NCBI GenBank assembly: GCA_020849855.1
Contig: JADZFO010000027.1
Location: 62,001-126,000, forward strand
Source of the DNA: a bacterium
GTDB taxonomy: Bacteria; 4484-113; JAFGCY01
Direction of reading: 5' to 3'
DNA: 64,000 nt
Both the position numbers and the translations under genes were made by a program. Below are positions 51,025-58,984 of the stretch, one piece after another; the first letter of the stretch is position 1; the number at the start of each line of letters is the position of its first letter. The notes under the pieces are model-generated. The model saw only the letters and a list, made by a program, of their open reading frames with translations, searched no databases and was not told where the DNA came from.

Positions 51025-51357
51025 GTGATGTTCAGTGCCACAGAAGGCTGGGCAAGACTGATCGGCTGGCTGATTACAGAGATCCTTTTCAGCCGCGCCG
51101 GCCTCTGGCTGCTGCTGAGCGGCATCTGCGGCGTCGGCACCTACTACGGGGGCCGCGCCTTTGACACCGCCGGTGGTGGCAGTGGCTTGCTGGCCTGGAT
51201 TCTGGGTGCAGCCGGCTTGATCGGTGCACTTTTCCTGTTCCACTGGCTGCTGAATATTGGCGCCTATCAGCGCTTCGAAGGCGACATGACGGTTGCCGAG
51301 CTTGAGGACGACGCCGGCCTGTCCCTGCACGAGCGCTTTCTGCGCCGGGGCCGCTAA
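51025..51357 (+). CDS. Small predicted membrane protein 1 of a three-gene set
   Basis: 110 residues from GTG 51025 (ATG 51028 follows at once; the frame is open back to 50938). Two hydrophobic helices (about 18-36 and 52-75) flank a Gly-rich turn (GVGTYYGGRAFDTAGGG), leaving a soluble acidic C-terminus (FEGDMTVAELEDDAG). The helix-Gly-helix plan resembles the next two genes. The family is unknown. It lies 2 nt from the next start, so it is operonic. Confidence 0.65.
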   Translation: MMFSATEGWARLIGWLITEILFSRAGLWLLLSGICGVGTYYGGRAFDTAGGGSGLLAWILGAAGLIGALFLFHWLLNIGAYQRFEGDMTVAELEDDAGLSLHERFLRRGR

Positions 51358-51359
51358 GC

Positions 51360-51605
51360 ATGCATTGGCTTGAGTTCCTGAGCTTCCTTGACCCCGCATG
51401 CTGCATGATTGATGGAACAGTCACCTTGTTCTTGATCCTGGGCGCAGCCGGTGCGGTCGGCGGCTACTTCCTCGGCGCCTGGATCGATGCGAAACTAGGC
51501 ACCGACTACCTTCGCTGGATCTGTCTGGCAATCGGCGGAGTCCTCGGCATCCTGCTGGCCTACTGGATCATGCGCCGCAACGCTGAATCGCGGGACTGGA
51601 GTTGA
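51360..51605 (+). CDS. Small predicted membrane protein 2 of a three-gene set
   Basis: 81 residues: a short Cys-containing head (FLDPACCMIDG), then two TM helices joined by GAWIDAKLGTDYLRW. It is paralogous to the following protein: both have WL near the start, a CC pair or near it, GG.[YW].LG..[IL]DA..GT at the turn and a final hydrophobic helix ending in Arg. AtpI-like two-helix proteins have a similar plan, but no identification is made. Confidence 0.65.
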   Translation: MHWLEFLSFLDPACCMIDGTVTLFLILGAAGAVGGYFLGAWIDAKLGTDYLRWICLAIGGVLGILLAYWIMRRNAESRDWS

Positions 51606-51606
51606 A

Positions 51607-51849
51607 ATGGACTGGCTCAACGCTGGCTGCTGCCTGCTCGATCTGGCGAACAACTGGTGGCTGGTCCTCATTATCAGCCTGACCGTCGCTGGCGGCTGGG
51701 GTGGCTGGTCTCTCGGCGTACGTCTGGATGCCAACTGGGGCACGGAGTTCATGGCCCCGCTGCTGGCTGTTCTTGGCGCAGTCTGCGGTTTCGTTATAAG
51801 CCTTCTTCTGCTCAGTCGTGGCCAGTTTCGCTCTGACCGTGAGCCCTGA
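51607..51849 (+). CDS. Small predicted membrane protein 3 of a three-gene set
   Basis: 80 residues. Like its neighbour: head with CCLLD, TM helix, turn LGVRLDANWGTEF, TM helix, basic end. The ATG begins one base after the preceding stop (TGAAATG), so the two are translationally coupled. Tandem duplication is inferred from the shared positions. The following 155 bp lead to etfB and contain its promoter. Confidence 0.65.
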   Translation: MDWLNAGCCLLDLANNWWLVLIISLTVAGGWGGWSLGVRLDANWGTEFMAPLLAVLGAVCGFVISLLLLSRGQFRSDREP

Positions 51850-51911
51850 TGCCGCTGTGAGTTGCCCGCGCCGCCAACTGCAGCCGCGCGCTGGATCGGC
51901 ACCGCCTTTGC

Positions 51912-51917
51912 TACAAT
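51912..51917 (+). promoter_or_regulatory. Extended -10 box TGCTACAAT upstream of etfB
   Basis: TACAAT with TGC just upstream. The start near 51924 leaves a leader of about 80 nt before etfB, which has GAGGAG (51995-52000). Confidence 0.45.
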
Positions 51918-52005
51918 TCTGCTCCGCCGCCCGGGGCTTTGGCGCATCCAACCCAGACCCAGTTTCCGCTTTGCCACGCGCGCCCGGCGGCCATGAGGAG
52001 CAGCA

Positions 52006-52791
52006 ATGAAGATCGCAGTGATCGTCAAGGAAGTACCGGATACCGAGGCCGTCATCAGCCTGAAGGACGGCAAGCCAGACCTCAGCGGCGTCAAATGGAT
52101 CGTCAACCCCTATGACGAGTACGCCGTCGAGGAAGCCGTGCGCACGGCGGAGAACAAGCCCGGCACCAGCACGGTCGCCGTCATGGTCGGCAACGCGAAC
52201 AGCCGCACCAACCTGATCGACGTGCTGGCCCTGGGCATCGACGAGGCCGTCCTGATCGCCGACCCGGCCCTGGAGGGCAGCAGCCCCCTGGCCATCGCCA
52301 AGGCCCTGGCCGCCGCGGTCAAGCCCCTGGGCGCGGATGTGATCCTCGCCGGCCGCCAGGGCGTGGACTACGACTGGGGCATCACCGGCATCGCCCTGGC
52401 CCAGCTCCTGGACATCGCGCATGTCGGCATTGTCAGCAAGCTGGAGCTCGGCGAGGGCAGCTTCAGGGCGGAAAGCGAGGGCGATGAGGGCAAGCTGGTC
52501 ACCGAGGGGGCCCTGCCCGCCGTCTTCACCACTGACAAGGGCATCAACGAGCCGCGCTATAAGAACCTCAAGGGAATCATGGCGGCAAAGAAGAAGACCA
52601 TCACCGAGCACAGCCTGTCCAGCCTGGGCCTCAGCGCCGGCGATTTCGGTGTTGCGGCGGCCGGCGTCGAGCTGGTCGGCGCTGCAGAGCCGCCAAAGCG
52701 CCAGGGCGGCCGGATCATCGAGGGTGACACAGCGGAAGCCAAGGTGGCCAACCTGGTAAAGCTGCTGCGGGAAGAAGCCAAGGTCCTGTAG
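52006..52791 (+). CDS. etfB: Electron transfer flavoprotein, beta subunit
   Basis: 261 residues. With EtfA it carries electrons from acyl-CoA and related dehydrogenases to the respiratory chain. MKIAVIVKEVPDTEA at the start, NPYDEYAVEEAVR near residue 40, AGRQGVDYDWGITGI near 120 and the AKKKTI segment near 195 are family signatures. GAGGAG precedes the ATG by 5 nt. The usual etfB-etfA pair is here split by a 137-bp gap containing a palindrome pair. Confidence 0.94.
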   Translation: MKIAVIVKEVPDTEAVISLKDGKPDLSGVKWIVNPYDEYAVEEAVRTAENKPGTSTVAVMVGNANSRTNLIDVLALGIDEAVLIADPALEGSSPLAIAKALAAAVKPLGADVILAGRQGVDYDWGITGIALAQLLDIAHVGIVSKLELGEGSFRAESEGDEGKLVTEGALPAVFTTDKGINEPRYKNLKGIMAAKKKTITEHSLSSLGLSAGDFGVAAAGVELVGAAEPPKRQGGRIIEGDTAEAKVANLVKLLREEAKVL

Positions 52792-52795
52792 GACT

Positions 52796-52914
52796 GCGGG
52801 TCTTGACCCGCCTTCCTTGTGGCGCGCGGGTCTGGCCTCGCCCTGATGAAGAAGCTGGCCTTTGTATGCAGAGCTATGTTTGAATCAGAAGAAGTTGGCG
52901 GGTCAAGACCCGCC
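52796..52914. repeat. REP-like inverted palindrome pair between etfB and etfA
   Basis: GCGGGTCTTGACCCGCC (52796-52812) and GGCGGGTCAAGACCCGCC (52897-52914) are each self-complementary and are reverse complements of each other, separated by 84 bp. The second is followed by CCTACG and then the etfA Shine-Dalgarno. A two-element inverted arrangement is typical of REP/BIME-type repeats; no transposase is visible. Confidence 0.78.
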
Positions 52915-52928
52915 CCTACGAGGAAGAA

Positions 52929-53885
52929 ATGACCAAGATCCTGATCGTCGGTGAGTTCAGTAACGGCAAGCTCAAGGGCTCCGCCGCCGAGCTGCTGGCC
53001 GCGGCCCGCGCCATTGACCCCGCCGCGGAGATCCACGGCGCCCTGCTGGGCGCCGGCTCCGGCGCTGCGGCCCAGGGCTTCGCGGCCTATGGCGTGGCCA
53101 CGGTGCATGCGCTGGACGGCTCGCTGCCGAGCTACAGCTCCGACGGCTTCGCCGCCGCGCTGGCCCCGGCCCTGGCCGGCTATGACTACGTCCTGCTGCA
53201 GCAGAGCTTCTTTGGCCGCGACCTCGGCGCGCGCCTGGCGGCGGCCACCGGCGCGGCCTGGCTCAGCGATGTGACCGCGGTCGAGGCCGGCCCCGTCTTC
53301 GTCAAGCCGCTTTACGCCGGCAAGGTCATCAGCCGCATGCGCTTCTCAGCCGCCGGCCTGAAGATCGTCACCGTCCGGCCCAAGGTCTTCATGCCGGCCA
53401 GCGCGGATGCCAGCGCCAGCGTCAGCGTGAACTCGCTGGCGGAGTCCCAGGGCTACAAGAGCAAGGTCACCAGCGTTGAGGCCAAGGCCGAGGGCCAGAT
53501 TGACCTCAAGGAAGCCGACATCATCATCTCCGGCGGCCGCGGCGTCGGCGGGCCCGAGGGCTTCGCGCCCCTGCGCGATTTCGCCGGCGCAGTCGGCGCG
53601 GCGCTGGGCGCCAGCCGCGCGGCGGTGGACAGCGGCTGGATCGGCCACAGCCATCAGGTGGGCCAGACCGGCAAGACCGTCAACCCCAAGCTCTATATCG
53701 CCTGCGGCATCAGCGGCGCGATCCAGCACCTGGCGGGCATGCAGACCTCCGGCGTTATCGTGGCGATCAACAACAACGAGAACGCCCCGCTGATGAAGAT
53801 CGCGGACTATGCCCTGGTGGGCGACCTCTTCCAGATCGTGCCGGAGCTGCAGAAGCAGATCCTGGCTCTGCGTGCGCAGGGTTAG
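52929..53885 (+). CDS. etfA: Electron transfer flavoprotein, alpha subunit
   Basis: 318 residues. The N-terminal domain begins KILIVGEFSNGKLKG; the C-terminal FAD domain has SGGRGVGGPEGF (about 197), SRAAVDSGWIGHSHQVGQTGKTVNPKLYIACGIS-type binding residues (about 234-266) and the IN.NENAPLMKIADYALVGD end. Length and motifs are standard for a housekeeping EtfA. AGGAAG precedes the ATG. Partner of the upstream etfB. Confidence 0.94.
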   Translation: MTKILIVGEFSNGKLKGSAAELLAAARAIDPAAEIHGALLGAGSGAAAQGFAAYGVATVHALDGSLPSYSSDGFAAALAPALAGYDYVLLQQSFFGRDLGARLAAATGAAWLSDVTAVEAGPVFVKPLYAGKVISRMRFSAAGLKIVTVRPKVFMPASADASASVSVNSLAESQGYKSKVTSVEAKAEGQIDLKEADIIISGGRGVGGPEGFAPLRDFAGAVGAALGASRAAVDSGWIGHSHQVGQTGKTVNPKLYIACGISGAIQHLAGMQTSGVIVAINNNENAPLMKIADYALVGDLFQIVPELQKQILALRAQG

Positions 53886-53911
53886 GCTGGTTCTGTTAAA
53901 CTGTGGATGCC

Positions 53912-54127
53912 ATGCTGGAACTGCAGTTTGAAGTAGTGCTCGATGAAGAAGGTAACTACTGCGCCCACGCCCCCGTGGAGAACGGAGAGCTTTTCACGGA
54001 TGCGCGTGACCTGGACGGTCTGCTCGTCATGGTCAAGGATGTTATTGCGCTCTACCAGGAAGAGGCAGGCGTGACCGTTGCAGCCTTCAGCTTCCACTTT
54101 GGCTCCCAGAAGGGTATCGCGGCCTAA
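53912..54127 (+). CDS. hicB: HicB-like antitoxin
   Basis: 71 residues from ATG 53912 (in-frame GTG 53903 is an alternative). The short beta-alpha fold MLELQFEVVLDEEGNYCAHAPVENGELFTDARDLDGLLVMV-type pattern, with D-A-R-D preceding an amphipathic helix, is that of the partial RNase H-like HicB antitoxin; no C-terminal DNA-binding domain is present. It is 11 bp upstream of a HicA-like gene. TAAACT lies at 53897-53902. Base composition is more AT-rich than in etfA, suggesting acquisition. Confidence 0.78.
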   Translation: MLELQFEVVLDEEGNYCAHAPVENGELFTDARDLDGLLVMVKDVIALYQEEAGVTVAAFSFHFGSQKGIAA

Positions 54128-54138
54128 GCACCAAGCGT

Positions 54139-54374
54139 GTGCCAAAAGACATCAACTCAGATGATCTGGTCAAAAAGCTTGAGATCCTTGGCTACAGATT
54201 CGTTAGGCAGCGAGGCAGCCATATGACGCTGCAGACAGAAGTCAATGGAAGCTATGCACTGCGTATTCCGATCATAACCCTGTGGCGCCAGGTACCTTGC
54301 GCAGGATACTACAGGCAGCGGCCAGACACGCCTCTATGAGTGACGAAGAACTATTGAGGCTCCTGGGACTGTGA
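54139..54374 (+). pseudogene. hicA: HicA-like toxin gene with a single-base frameshift
   Basis: The first 44 residues (DDLVKKLEILGYRFVRQRGSH and on to YALRIP) are a clear HicA mRNA-interferase core with the catalytic His in RGSH. After IP at about 54270 the frame drifts into unrelated sequence and stops at 54339. The neighbouring frame from 54273 reads HNPVAPGTLRRILQ and ends in DEELLRLLGL at TGA 54372-54374, the normal HicA C-terminus. Loss of one base at 54271-54273 (ATTCAT to ATCAT) explains it. Either the toxin is inactivated or the base call is wrong. Confidence 0.78.
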
Positions 54375-54449
54375 GTGACAGCTGCCTGCCAAGCACCTGT
54401 GGCCCAAGCAGGTACATACAAGCTTGCACCTGCATTGAGGCGCACAGGG

Positions 54450-55490
54450 TTAGTCTTCCAGGCTCACCACAATCTGCGTCTGGCCCAGGGTGATCACATC
54501 CCCGGCCGCCAGCGGATGCGGCTGGTGCGGGCTCAGCCGCTCCTCGTTCACCAGCGTGCCATTGGTGCTGCCAAGGTCAGTGATGCTCAGGGCGTCGGCG
54601 CTGGCATCGAACTGGCCGTGCAGGCTGGAGACATAGCTGTCGCCAACCACCAGCTCAGCCTTCTCGGCCTTGCGCCCGAAGGTGGTGCTGCCATACTTCA
54701 GGCGCTGCGGCGCGCCCTCGGCGAACTGCAGGCCCCATTCAGACAGCTCAGCACTGCCGGCCTCGGCTTCAGCCTGCGCCGGCGCGCCCCCATCAACAGC
54801 CGTCTCGTCAGTTACGGCGTCCGTCGGCGCGGCTGCATCAGAACTCAGGCTCTGGGTCGCATCCGGCCCGGCGCTGTCATCCTCAAGCAGGGGCGGGGCG
54901 GGGCTGATCTCCAGCGGGGCAGTCTCCGCGCCGGCCGCTTTGTCGTTGCGGTGCAGGGTCAGCACCGTGCCGCCAACCTTCAACTTTTCGCCATGCGACA
55001 GCGGCATGGCGATGCCCGCCGCAAGCTGCGCTTCCTCAATGAAGGTGCCGTTGCTGGAGCCCAGGTCCTCCACCATCACGCTGTCGGCGCTGACTACAAA
55101 GCGCGCATGACGCCGCGAGGCGAAGCTGTCGTTAAGCTGGATGTCCACCTCGCCGCGGCCGATCACCGTCTCCCCCAGCGCCAGGCCGAACTGCTGGCCG
55201 TGCGCGTTCTCCAGGAAGTAGGGCGCCAGGGCGGGGTCCGCGCCGGAACGCAGCTGGGCCGAGCCCTCCGCGGGGGCCGTTGCCGTGCTGGCCGGGGCAG
55301 CAGCGGTGCCAGCCGCCGGGCCTGCGGCCCAGGTGCCGCGCTGATAACCGCAGCGCGGGCAGAACTGCTCGCCGCTGGGGATCTGCGTGCTGCAGGCTGG
55401 GCAGGCTTCCGCGGCGCTCGCCAGCGCGGCGTCCATCGGATAGGCCTGTGTCCCTTCGCGGTTGATCACTGCGGTTGCATCGTTATTCAT
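54450..55490 (-). CDS. Double-FHA-domain protein with N-terminal zinc ribbon
   Basis: 346 residues. CPACSTQIPSGEQFCPRCG (about 30-48) is a double CxxC zinc ribbon. The first FHA domain (about 110-180) has VIGRGEVDIQL, SRRHARF and DLGSSNGTF; the second (about 265-340) has TFGRKAEKAELVVGDSYVSSLHGQF and DLGSTNGTLV. Both keep the Gly-Arg, Ser-xx-His and Asn residues that bind phosphothreonine. The second lacks the usual Arg before His (SLH). It implies Ser/Thr protein-kinase signalling, although no kinase is in view. AGGAG precedes the ATG. Confidence 0.9.
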   Translation of the reverse strand: MNNDATAVINREGTQAYPMDAALASAAEACPACSTQIPSGEQFCPRCGYQRGTWAAGPAAGTAAAPASTATAPAEGSAQLRSGADPALAPYFLENAHGQQFGLALGETVIGRGEVDIQLNDSFASRRHARFVVSADSVMVEDLGSSNGTFIEEAQLAAGIAMPLSHGEKLKVGGTVLTLHRNDKAAGAETAPLEISPAPPLLEDDSAGPDATQSLSSDAAAPTDAVTDETAVDGGAPAQAEAEAGSAELSEWGLQFAEGAPQRLKYGSTTFGRKAEKAELVVGDSYVSSLHGQFDASADALSITDLGSTNGTLVNEERLSPHQPHPLAAGDVITLGQTQIVVSLED

Positions 55491-55514
55491 CTCTGCTCCT
55501 GCAAACTGGGCGCA

Positions 55515-56528
55515 CTAATCCTGACTGCGGCCGGGCCGCTGGCGTTCCAGGCCCGGCTCAAAGTCCACACTCTGGCCCGCCGCCATGCGCTGGGCCAGAT
55601 GCTCCCTGAAGCGCGCGGCTTCATGGCGGTTGCTTAGATCATACGTTATCGGGGTTACGCTGACATAGTCATGGCTCAGGGCATGGGTGTCGGTGCCCGG
55701 CGTGTCGTCATCCTGCAGCACCTTCTCCCCGCCAATGTAGAAGCAGGGCCGTCCCTCAGGGTCACTGCCGACGCTGATGGCATCCACATAGCGCCGCACC
55801 CCGCCCATGCTCCAGCTGATCCCGGCCACCTGGCTCAGGGCCGTGCCCGGGAAGTTCACGTTGAAACAGGGCGCATGCTCGATCAGCTCGGGGTACCACT
55901 GCGGCGGCGGGGCAGGGAAGTGCTCCGGGCAGCCGGGCGGCGCTGCCACCAGGGGCCAGAAATGCTCGCCCAGGCCCGGCCAGCTCGCGCTGTGCCGGCG
56001 CAAAGCCTCCAGGGTCTCCTGCTGCCAGGGGAAGCTGTGGCCATAGACCATCAGCGCCATGGTTAGGGAAGCCAGGCGCGCGCTTTCCTCAAAGTCGCCG
56101 CCGCGCTCGCTGTCCAGGCTCAGAGCCATCGCCGGCAGGCCCAGCACCGCTGCCTCCAGCGCCGCGCCGATGGTGCCGCTATAGGTCATGTCCTCGGCCA
56201 CGTTGCAGCCCTTGTTGATGCCGCTGAGCACCAGATGCGGCTGCTGCGCCGCGGCCACCACAAAGTGCCCCAGCATCACGCAGTCGCTGGGCTTGCCGCT
56301 GCAGCTGTAGGCGCGCAGGTGCCGGGGGCTGATGTCCAGCCACTGCACAAAGTCCGGGCACTCGCTGAGGTACAGCGGCTCGCGCAGCGTGATGCTGTGG
56401 CTGGTGCCGCTGGATGCCGTGTCCGGGGCAATCACCAACAGCTCGCAGTAAGGGGCCAGTTCGCGGGCCAGGGCCAGCAGGCCGGGCTCGCCGATGCCGT
56501 CGTCGTTGCTCAGCAGCAGCCTCAGCAT
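55515..56528 (-). CDS. surE: 5'/3'-nucleotidase SurE
   Basis: 337 residues. SurE dephosphorylates nucleoside monophosphates in stationary phase and stress. LLSNDDGIGEPGL with the metal-binding Asp pair (about 8-9), APDTASSGTSHSITL and SGINKGCNVAEDMTYSGTIGAA are diagnostic. It is longer than the common 250 residues because of a Pro-rich insert (about 190-225) and a C-terminal tail rich in Arg/Gln. AGGAG stands upstream of the ATG, overlapping the end of the preceding gene region (12-bp gap), so it is co-transcribed with the large lipoprotein gene. Confidence 0.92.
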   Translation of the reverse strand: MLRLLLSNDDGIGEPGLLALARELAPYCELLVIAPDTASSGTSHSITLREPLYLSECPDFVQWLDISPRHLRAYSCSGKPSDCVMLGHFVVAAAQQPHLVLSGINKGCNVAEDMTYSGTIGAALEAAVLGLPAMALSLDSERGGDFEESARLASLTMALMVYGHSFPWQQETLEALRRHSASWPGLGEHFWPLVAAPPGCPEHFPAPPPQWYPELIEHAPCFNVNFPGTALSQVAGISWSMGGVRRYVDAISVGSDPEGRPCFYIGGEKVLQDDDTPGTDTHALSHDYVSVTPITYDLSNRHEAARFREHLAQRMAAGQSVDFEPGLERQRPGRSQD

Positions 56529-56540
56529 GCCTGCCTGCTC

Positions 56541-58862
56541 CTAAACCTGCGGGCTGTTGGGCAGGTTGGGCATGAAGTAAAGCTGGTCCAGCACCTCGGC
56601 GGTCTCGGCGTCCACGCGCGAGGTCCAAAGCAGGTCGCCGCCTTTCTGCAGGAAGACATCCACTTCATAGTAGACCTTCGGCGCCGCGGGCAGGGCATAG
56701 GCCGCCGGGCCCAGCTCCTTGATGCGCGGGCGGGCCAGCACCATGCGCTTGCCTCCCACGTCTATAAAGGCCTTCGCCTGTGGCGGCATGGGTGTTTCCT
56801 TATAGTTGCGCACCGCCACCTCGATCTCTTCGTCGGTGGCCTTCAGGACGGGCTCGTTCACCGGCTCAAAGCTGGCCAGGTTCATCTCGGCGATGCGCCC
56901 GCTGGACTTCACCACGCGCACGGTCGCCTCGGTGCTGATCACCCAGGGGCCGGAGTCCGGCAGGTTGTAGCCGTCGCGGTAGATGAAGACATAGCTGTCG
57001 CTGCGCGCGTCATAAAGCGGGCCGGTGCCGCGCTGGAAGAGCTGGGCATTCTCGCCCAGCCAGCCCACCTTGCCGAGAGCCGCCTTGGCGATCTCCTCGG
57101 CGCCATAGGCGTCCACCGCGCCCTTGTCCAGCTCCGGCGCCGCGTCCATGTTGTAGCCGTTGGGGAAGAAGAGCGAATCGAAGCCCTGGCGCTTGAGGTC
57201 ATAGCGCAGCAGGGCGATGGCATCCGGGTGGCTGGGGTCATAGAAGACGCCGGCGTACTCGTTCAGCCCGATGCCCTCGCGGCCCTCCCAGCTGGAGTCC
57301 GCGCCCTCACCGGGGCTGAAGCCCAGGCGGTCCAGAAACTCGCGGGCCTTGGCGTCGTAGTCCTTGAACTGCTCCTTGCCGCGCCAGGCGGGGCTGCTCT
57401 CGGGCTCTGCGGGTATGTCAAAGCGGAAGAGGATGCCGTTCTCCAGGAAGACGCCCTGGTCGGCCCCTTCGGGCAGGAATACGCCCACCTCCGAGCCGGC
57501 CACGAAGTCCATCAGGCGCTGGCGCTCGCCGCTGCCCGTATCCACAAGGTACAGGTCACGGTCGAACTGGTCCTGCGCCAGCATCTGCTTACCGTCGGGG
57601 CTCAGGTCGGCGATGCTGGCATAGTTCTGTTCCAGCTTCAGCTCGCTGCCTTCGCCGCCGCCAAGCGGCTGGCGCCGGATCACGGAGTAGTTCTCCAGGT
57701 TCTTCGCATCCGCCGTCGCCGGGCTGTAAAGCAGCAGCAGCTCGGAGCCGCCCTCCGGCAGCATCGCGTGCATCGGCATGCCGCTGAGCTGCAGCAGGGG
57801 CTGCAGCGCGCCGCTGGCCTGATCCAGAGTGAAGTACTCCGCGCCCACCTTTCCGGCTTCCGTGCTGGCGCTGGTCAGCACCAGGGCGCTGTTGCTCACC
57901 ACGGTCAGGCTCAGCATGCGGTTCTCAGAGCCCGCCGCCAGCTTGACCGGGATCAGGCTGGCTTCGCCCTTGTCCCAGAGCAGCATCACCCACTGCGGCG
58001 GCGGCAGGCTGTCGCGCAGCTTGATCACCATCTGGCGCTGGGCCTCGCTGGGCTCCTCGCTGGCCGGGGCGCTGAGACCCAGCTCGGCCAGCTTGTCGCT
58101 GAAGGGCCGCTCGCTGAAGATGGTGGTCATGCCCTTCTTAAGCTGAGCCAGTTCATCGGGCGACAGGCCATGCTGGCCGGACTTGATCTTGTCAAAGTCG
58201 CCAAGCCAGCGGTCGGCGGTATAGCCCAGGATCGAAAGGTCGTTGTCATAGGCCAGACAGGCCACGCGCTGGCCGTCCGGGCTGGCCAGGGGCACCAGGT
58301 TGCCGTTGCGGTAAGGCAGCCACTGCGGGTCGCGGAAGTCAAAAAGCGCCTTCTCCTCCTTGGCCACCAGGTCATAGCGGTAAGGCACGGAGATATCACG
58401 CGGCGTGTCGATGCCGGGGTCGTCAATGTACTTGCTGGTCTCGCGCAGGCGGCAGTAGACCAGGTACTTCCCGTCCTGGTCCGCGGTCATCGAGCCCGGC
58501 ACCATGCGGTCGATGCTCGCCACCTTGGCCCGGATACCCGTGCGCAGGTCGCGCACATAGATATCGCTCTTCTCATCACCGGCAGGCACGGCGAAGAAGA
58601 CCTGGCGGCTCTTCTTGGCCCCGGCCAGCGAGAAGCCGTTCATCCCGATGAAGTCCATCGCCTGGCTTGGCAGGCCCACGGAGGTCTTGGTGAACTCGAC
58701 GCCGGGCTCCTGGGGCGGAGGATAGCTGCTCTTCACCGCGCCCTTCCCGCCGCCCTTGGCGCCGGAACCGTTGCAGGAAGGGGCAAGCAGCAGCGCTGCG
58801 GTGAGCAGCAGCAGCAGGGTGACAGCGCCGCTCAGGGGCGCAAGCTTGGGTTGCATGGTCAT
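56541..58862 (-). CDS. Large lipoprotein with beta-propeller-like repeats
   Basis: 773 residues. A signal peptide with lipobox APSC (Cys about 30) anchors it. Residues about 65-480 carry repeated strands with Asp-Gly/Pro-Asp-Gly turns (SPDGQRVACL, SPDGKQMLAQD, TADQDGKYLVY), the look of a WD40/PD40 propeller; the C-terminal 270 residues form a separate mixed region (GLNEYAGVFYDPSHPDA). No enzymatic motif is evident. GAGG stands 7 nt before the ATG. It heads the unit with surE and possibly the FHA gene. Function unknown. Confidence 0.75.
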   Translation of the reverse strand: MTMQPKLAPLSGAVTLLLLLTAALLLAPSCNGSGAKGGGKGAVKSSYPPPQEPGVEFTKTSVGLPSQAMDFIGMNGFSLAGAKKSRQVFFAVPAGDEKSDIYVRDLRTGIRAKVASIDRMVPGSMTADQDGKYLVYCRLRETSKYIDDPGIDTPRDISVPYRYDLVAKEEKALFDFRDPQWLPYRNGNLVPLASPDGQRVACLAYDNDLSILGYTADRWLGDFDKIKSGQHGLSPDELAQLKKGMTTIFSERPFSDKLAELGLSAPASEEPSEAQRQMVIKLRDSLPPPQWVMLLWDKGEASLIPVKLAAGSENRMLSLTVVSNSALVLTSASTEAGKVGAEYFTLDQASGALQPLLQLSGMPMHAMLPEGGSELLLLYSPATADAKNLENYSVIRRQPLGGGEGSELKLEQNYASIADLSPDGKQMLAQDQFDRDLYLVDTGSGERQRLMDFVAGSEVGVFLPEGADQGVFLENGILFRFDIPAEPESSPAWRGKEQFKDYDAKAREFLDRLGFSPGEGADSSWEGREGIGLNEYAGVFYDPSHPDAIALLRYDLKRQGFDSLFFPNGYNMDAAPELDKGAVDAYGAEEIAKAALGKVGWLGENAQLFQRGTGPLYDARSDSYVFIYRDGYNLPDSGPWVISTEATVRVVKSSGRIAEMNLASFEPVNEPVLKATDEEIEVAVRNYKETPMPPQAKAFIDVGGKRMVLARPRIKELGPAAYALPAAPKVYYEVDVFLQKGGDLLWTSRVDAETAEVLDQLYFMPNLPNSPQV

Positions 58863-58984
58863 CGTTAAGCCTCAGCCGGGAATGCACATTCTAGGACTGC
58901 TTTCAGGCCCGGCAGTTCAATGCCGCACTGGCAGCGCTCAGGGCCGGCCAGTGATTCTACAGCAGAGCACCTGCGCGCCGACGC

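Noticed and set aside
56235-58868. 877-residue plus-strand open frame opposite the large lipoprotein gene
   Set aside because: Antisense shadow; the minus-strand gene has a lipobox, Shine-Dalgarno and repeat structure.
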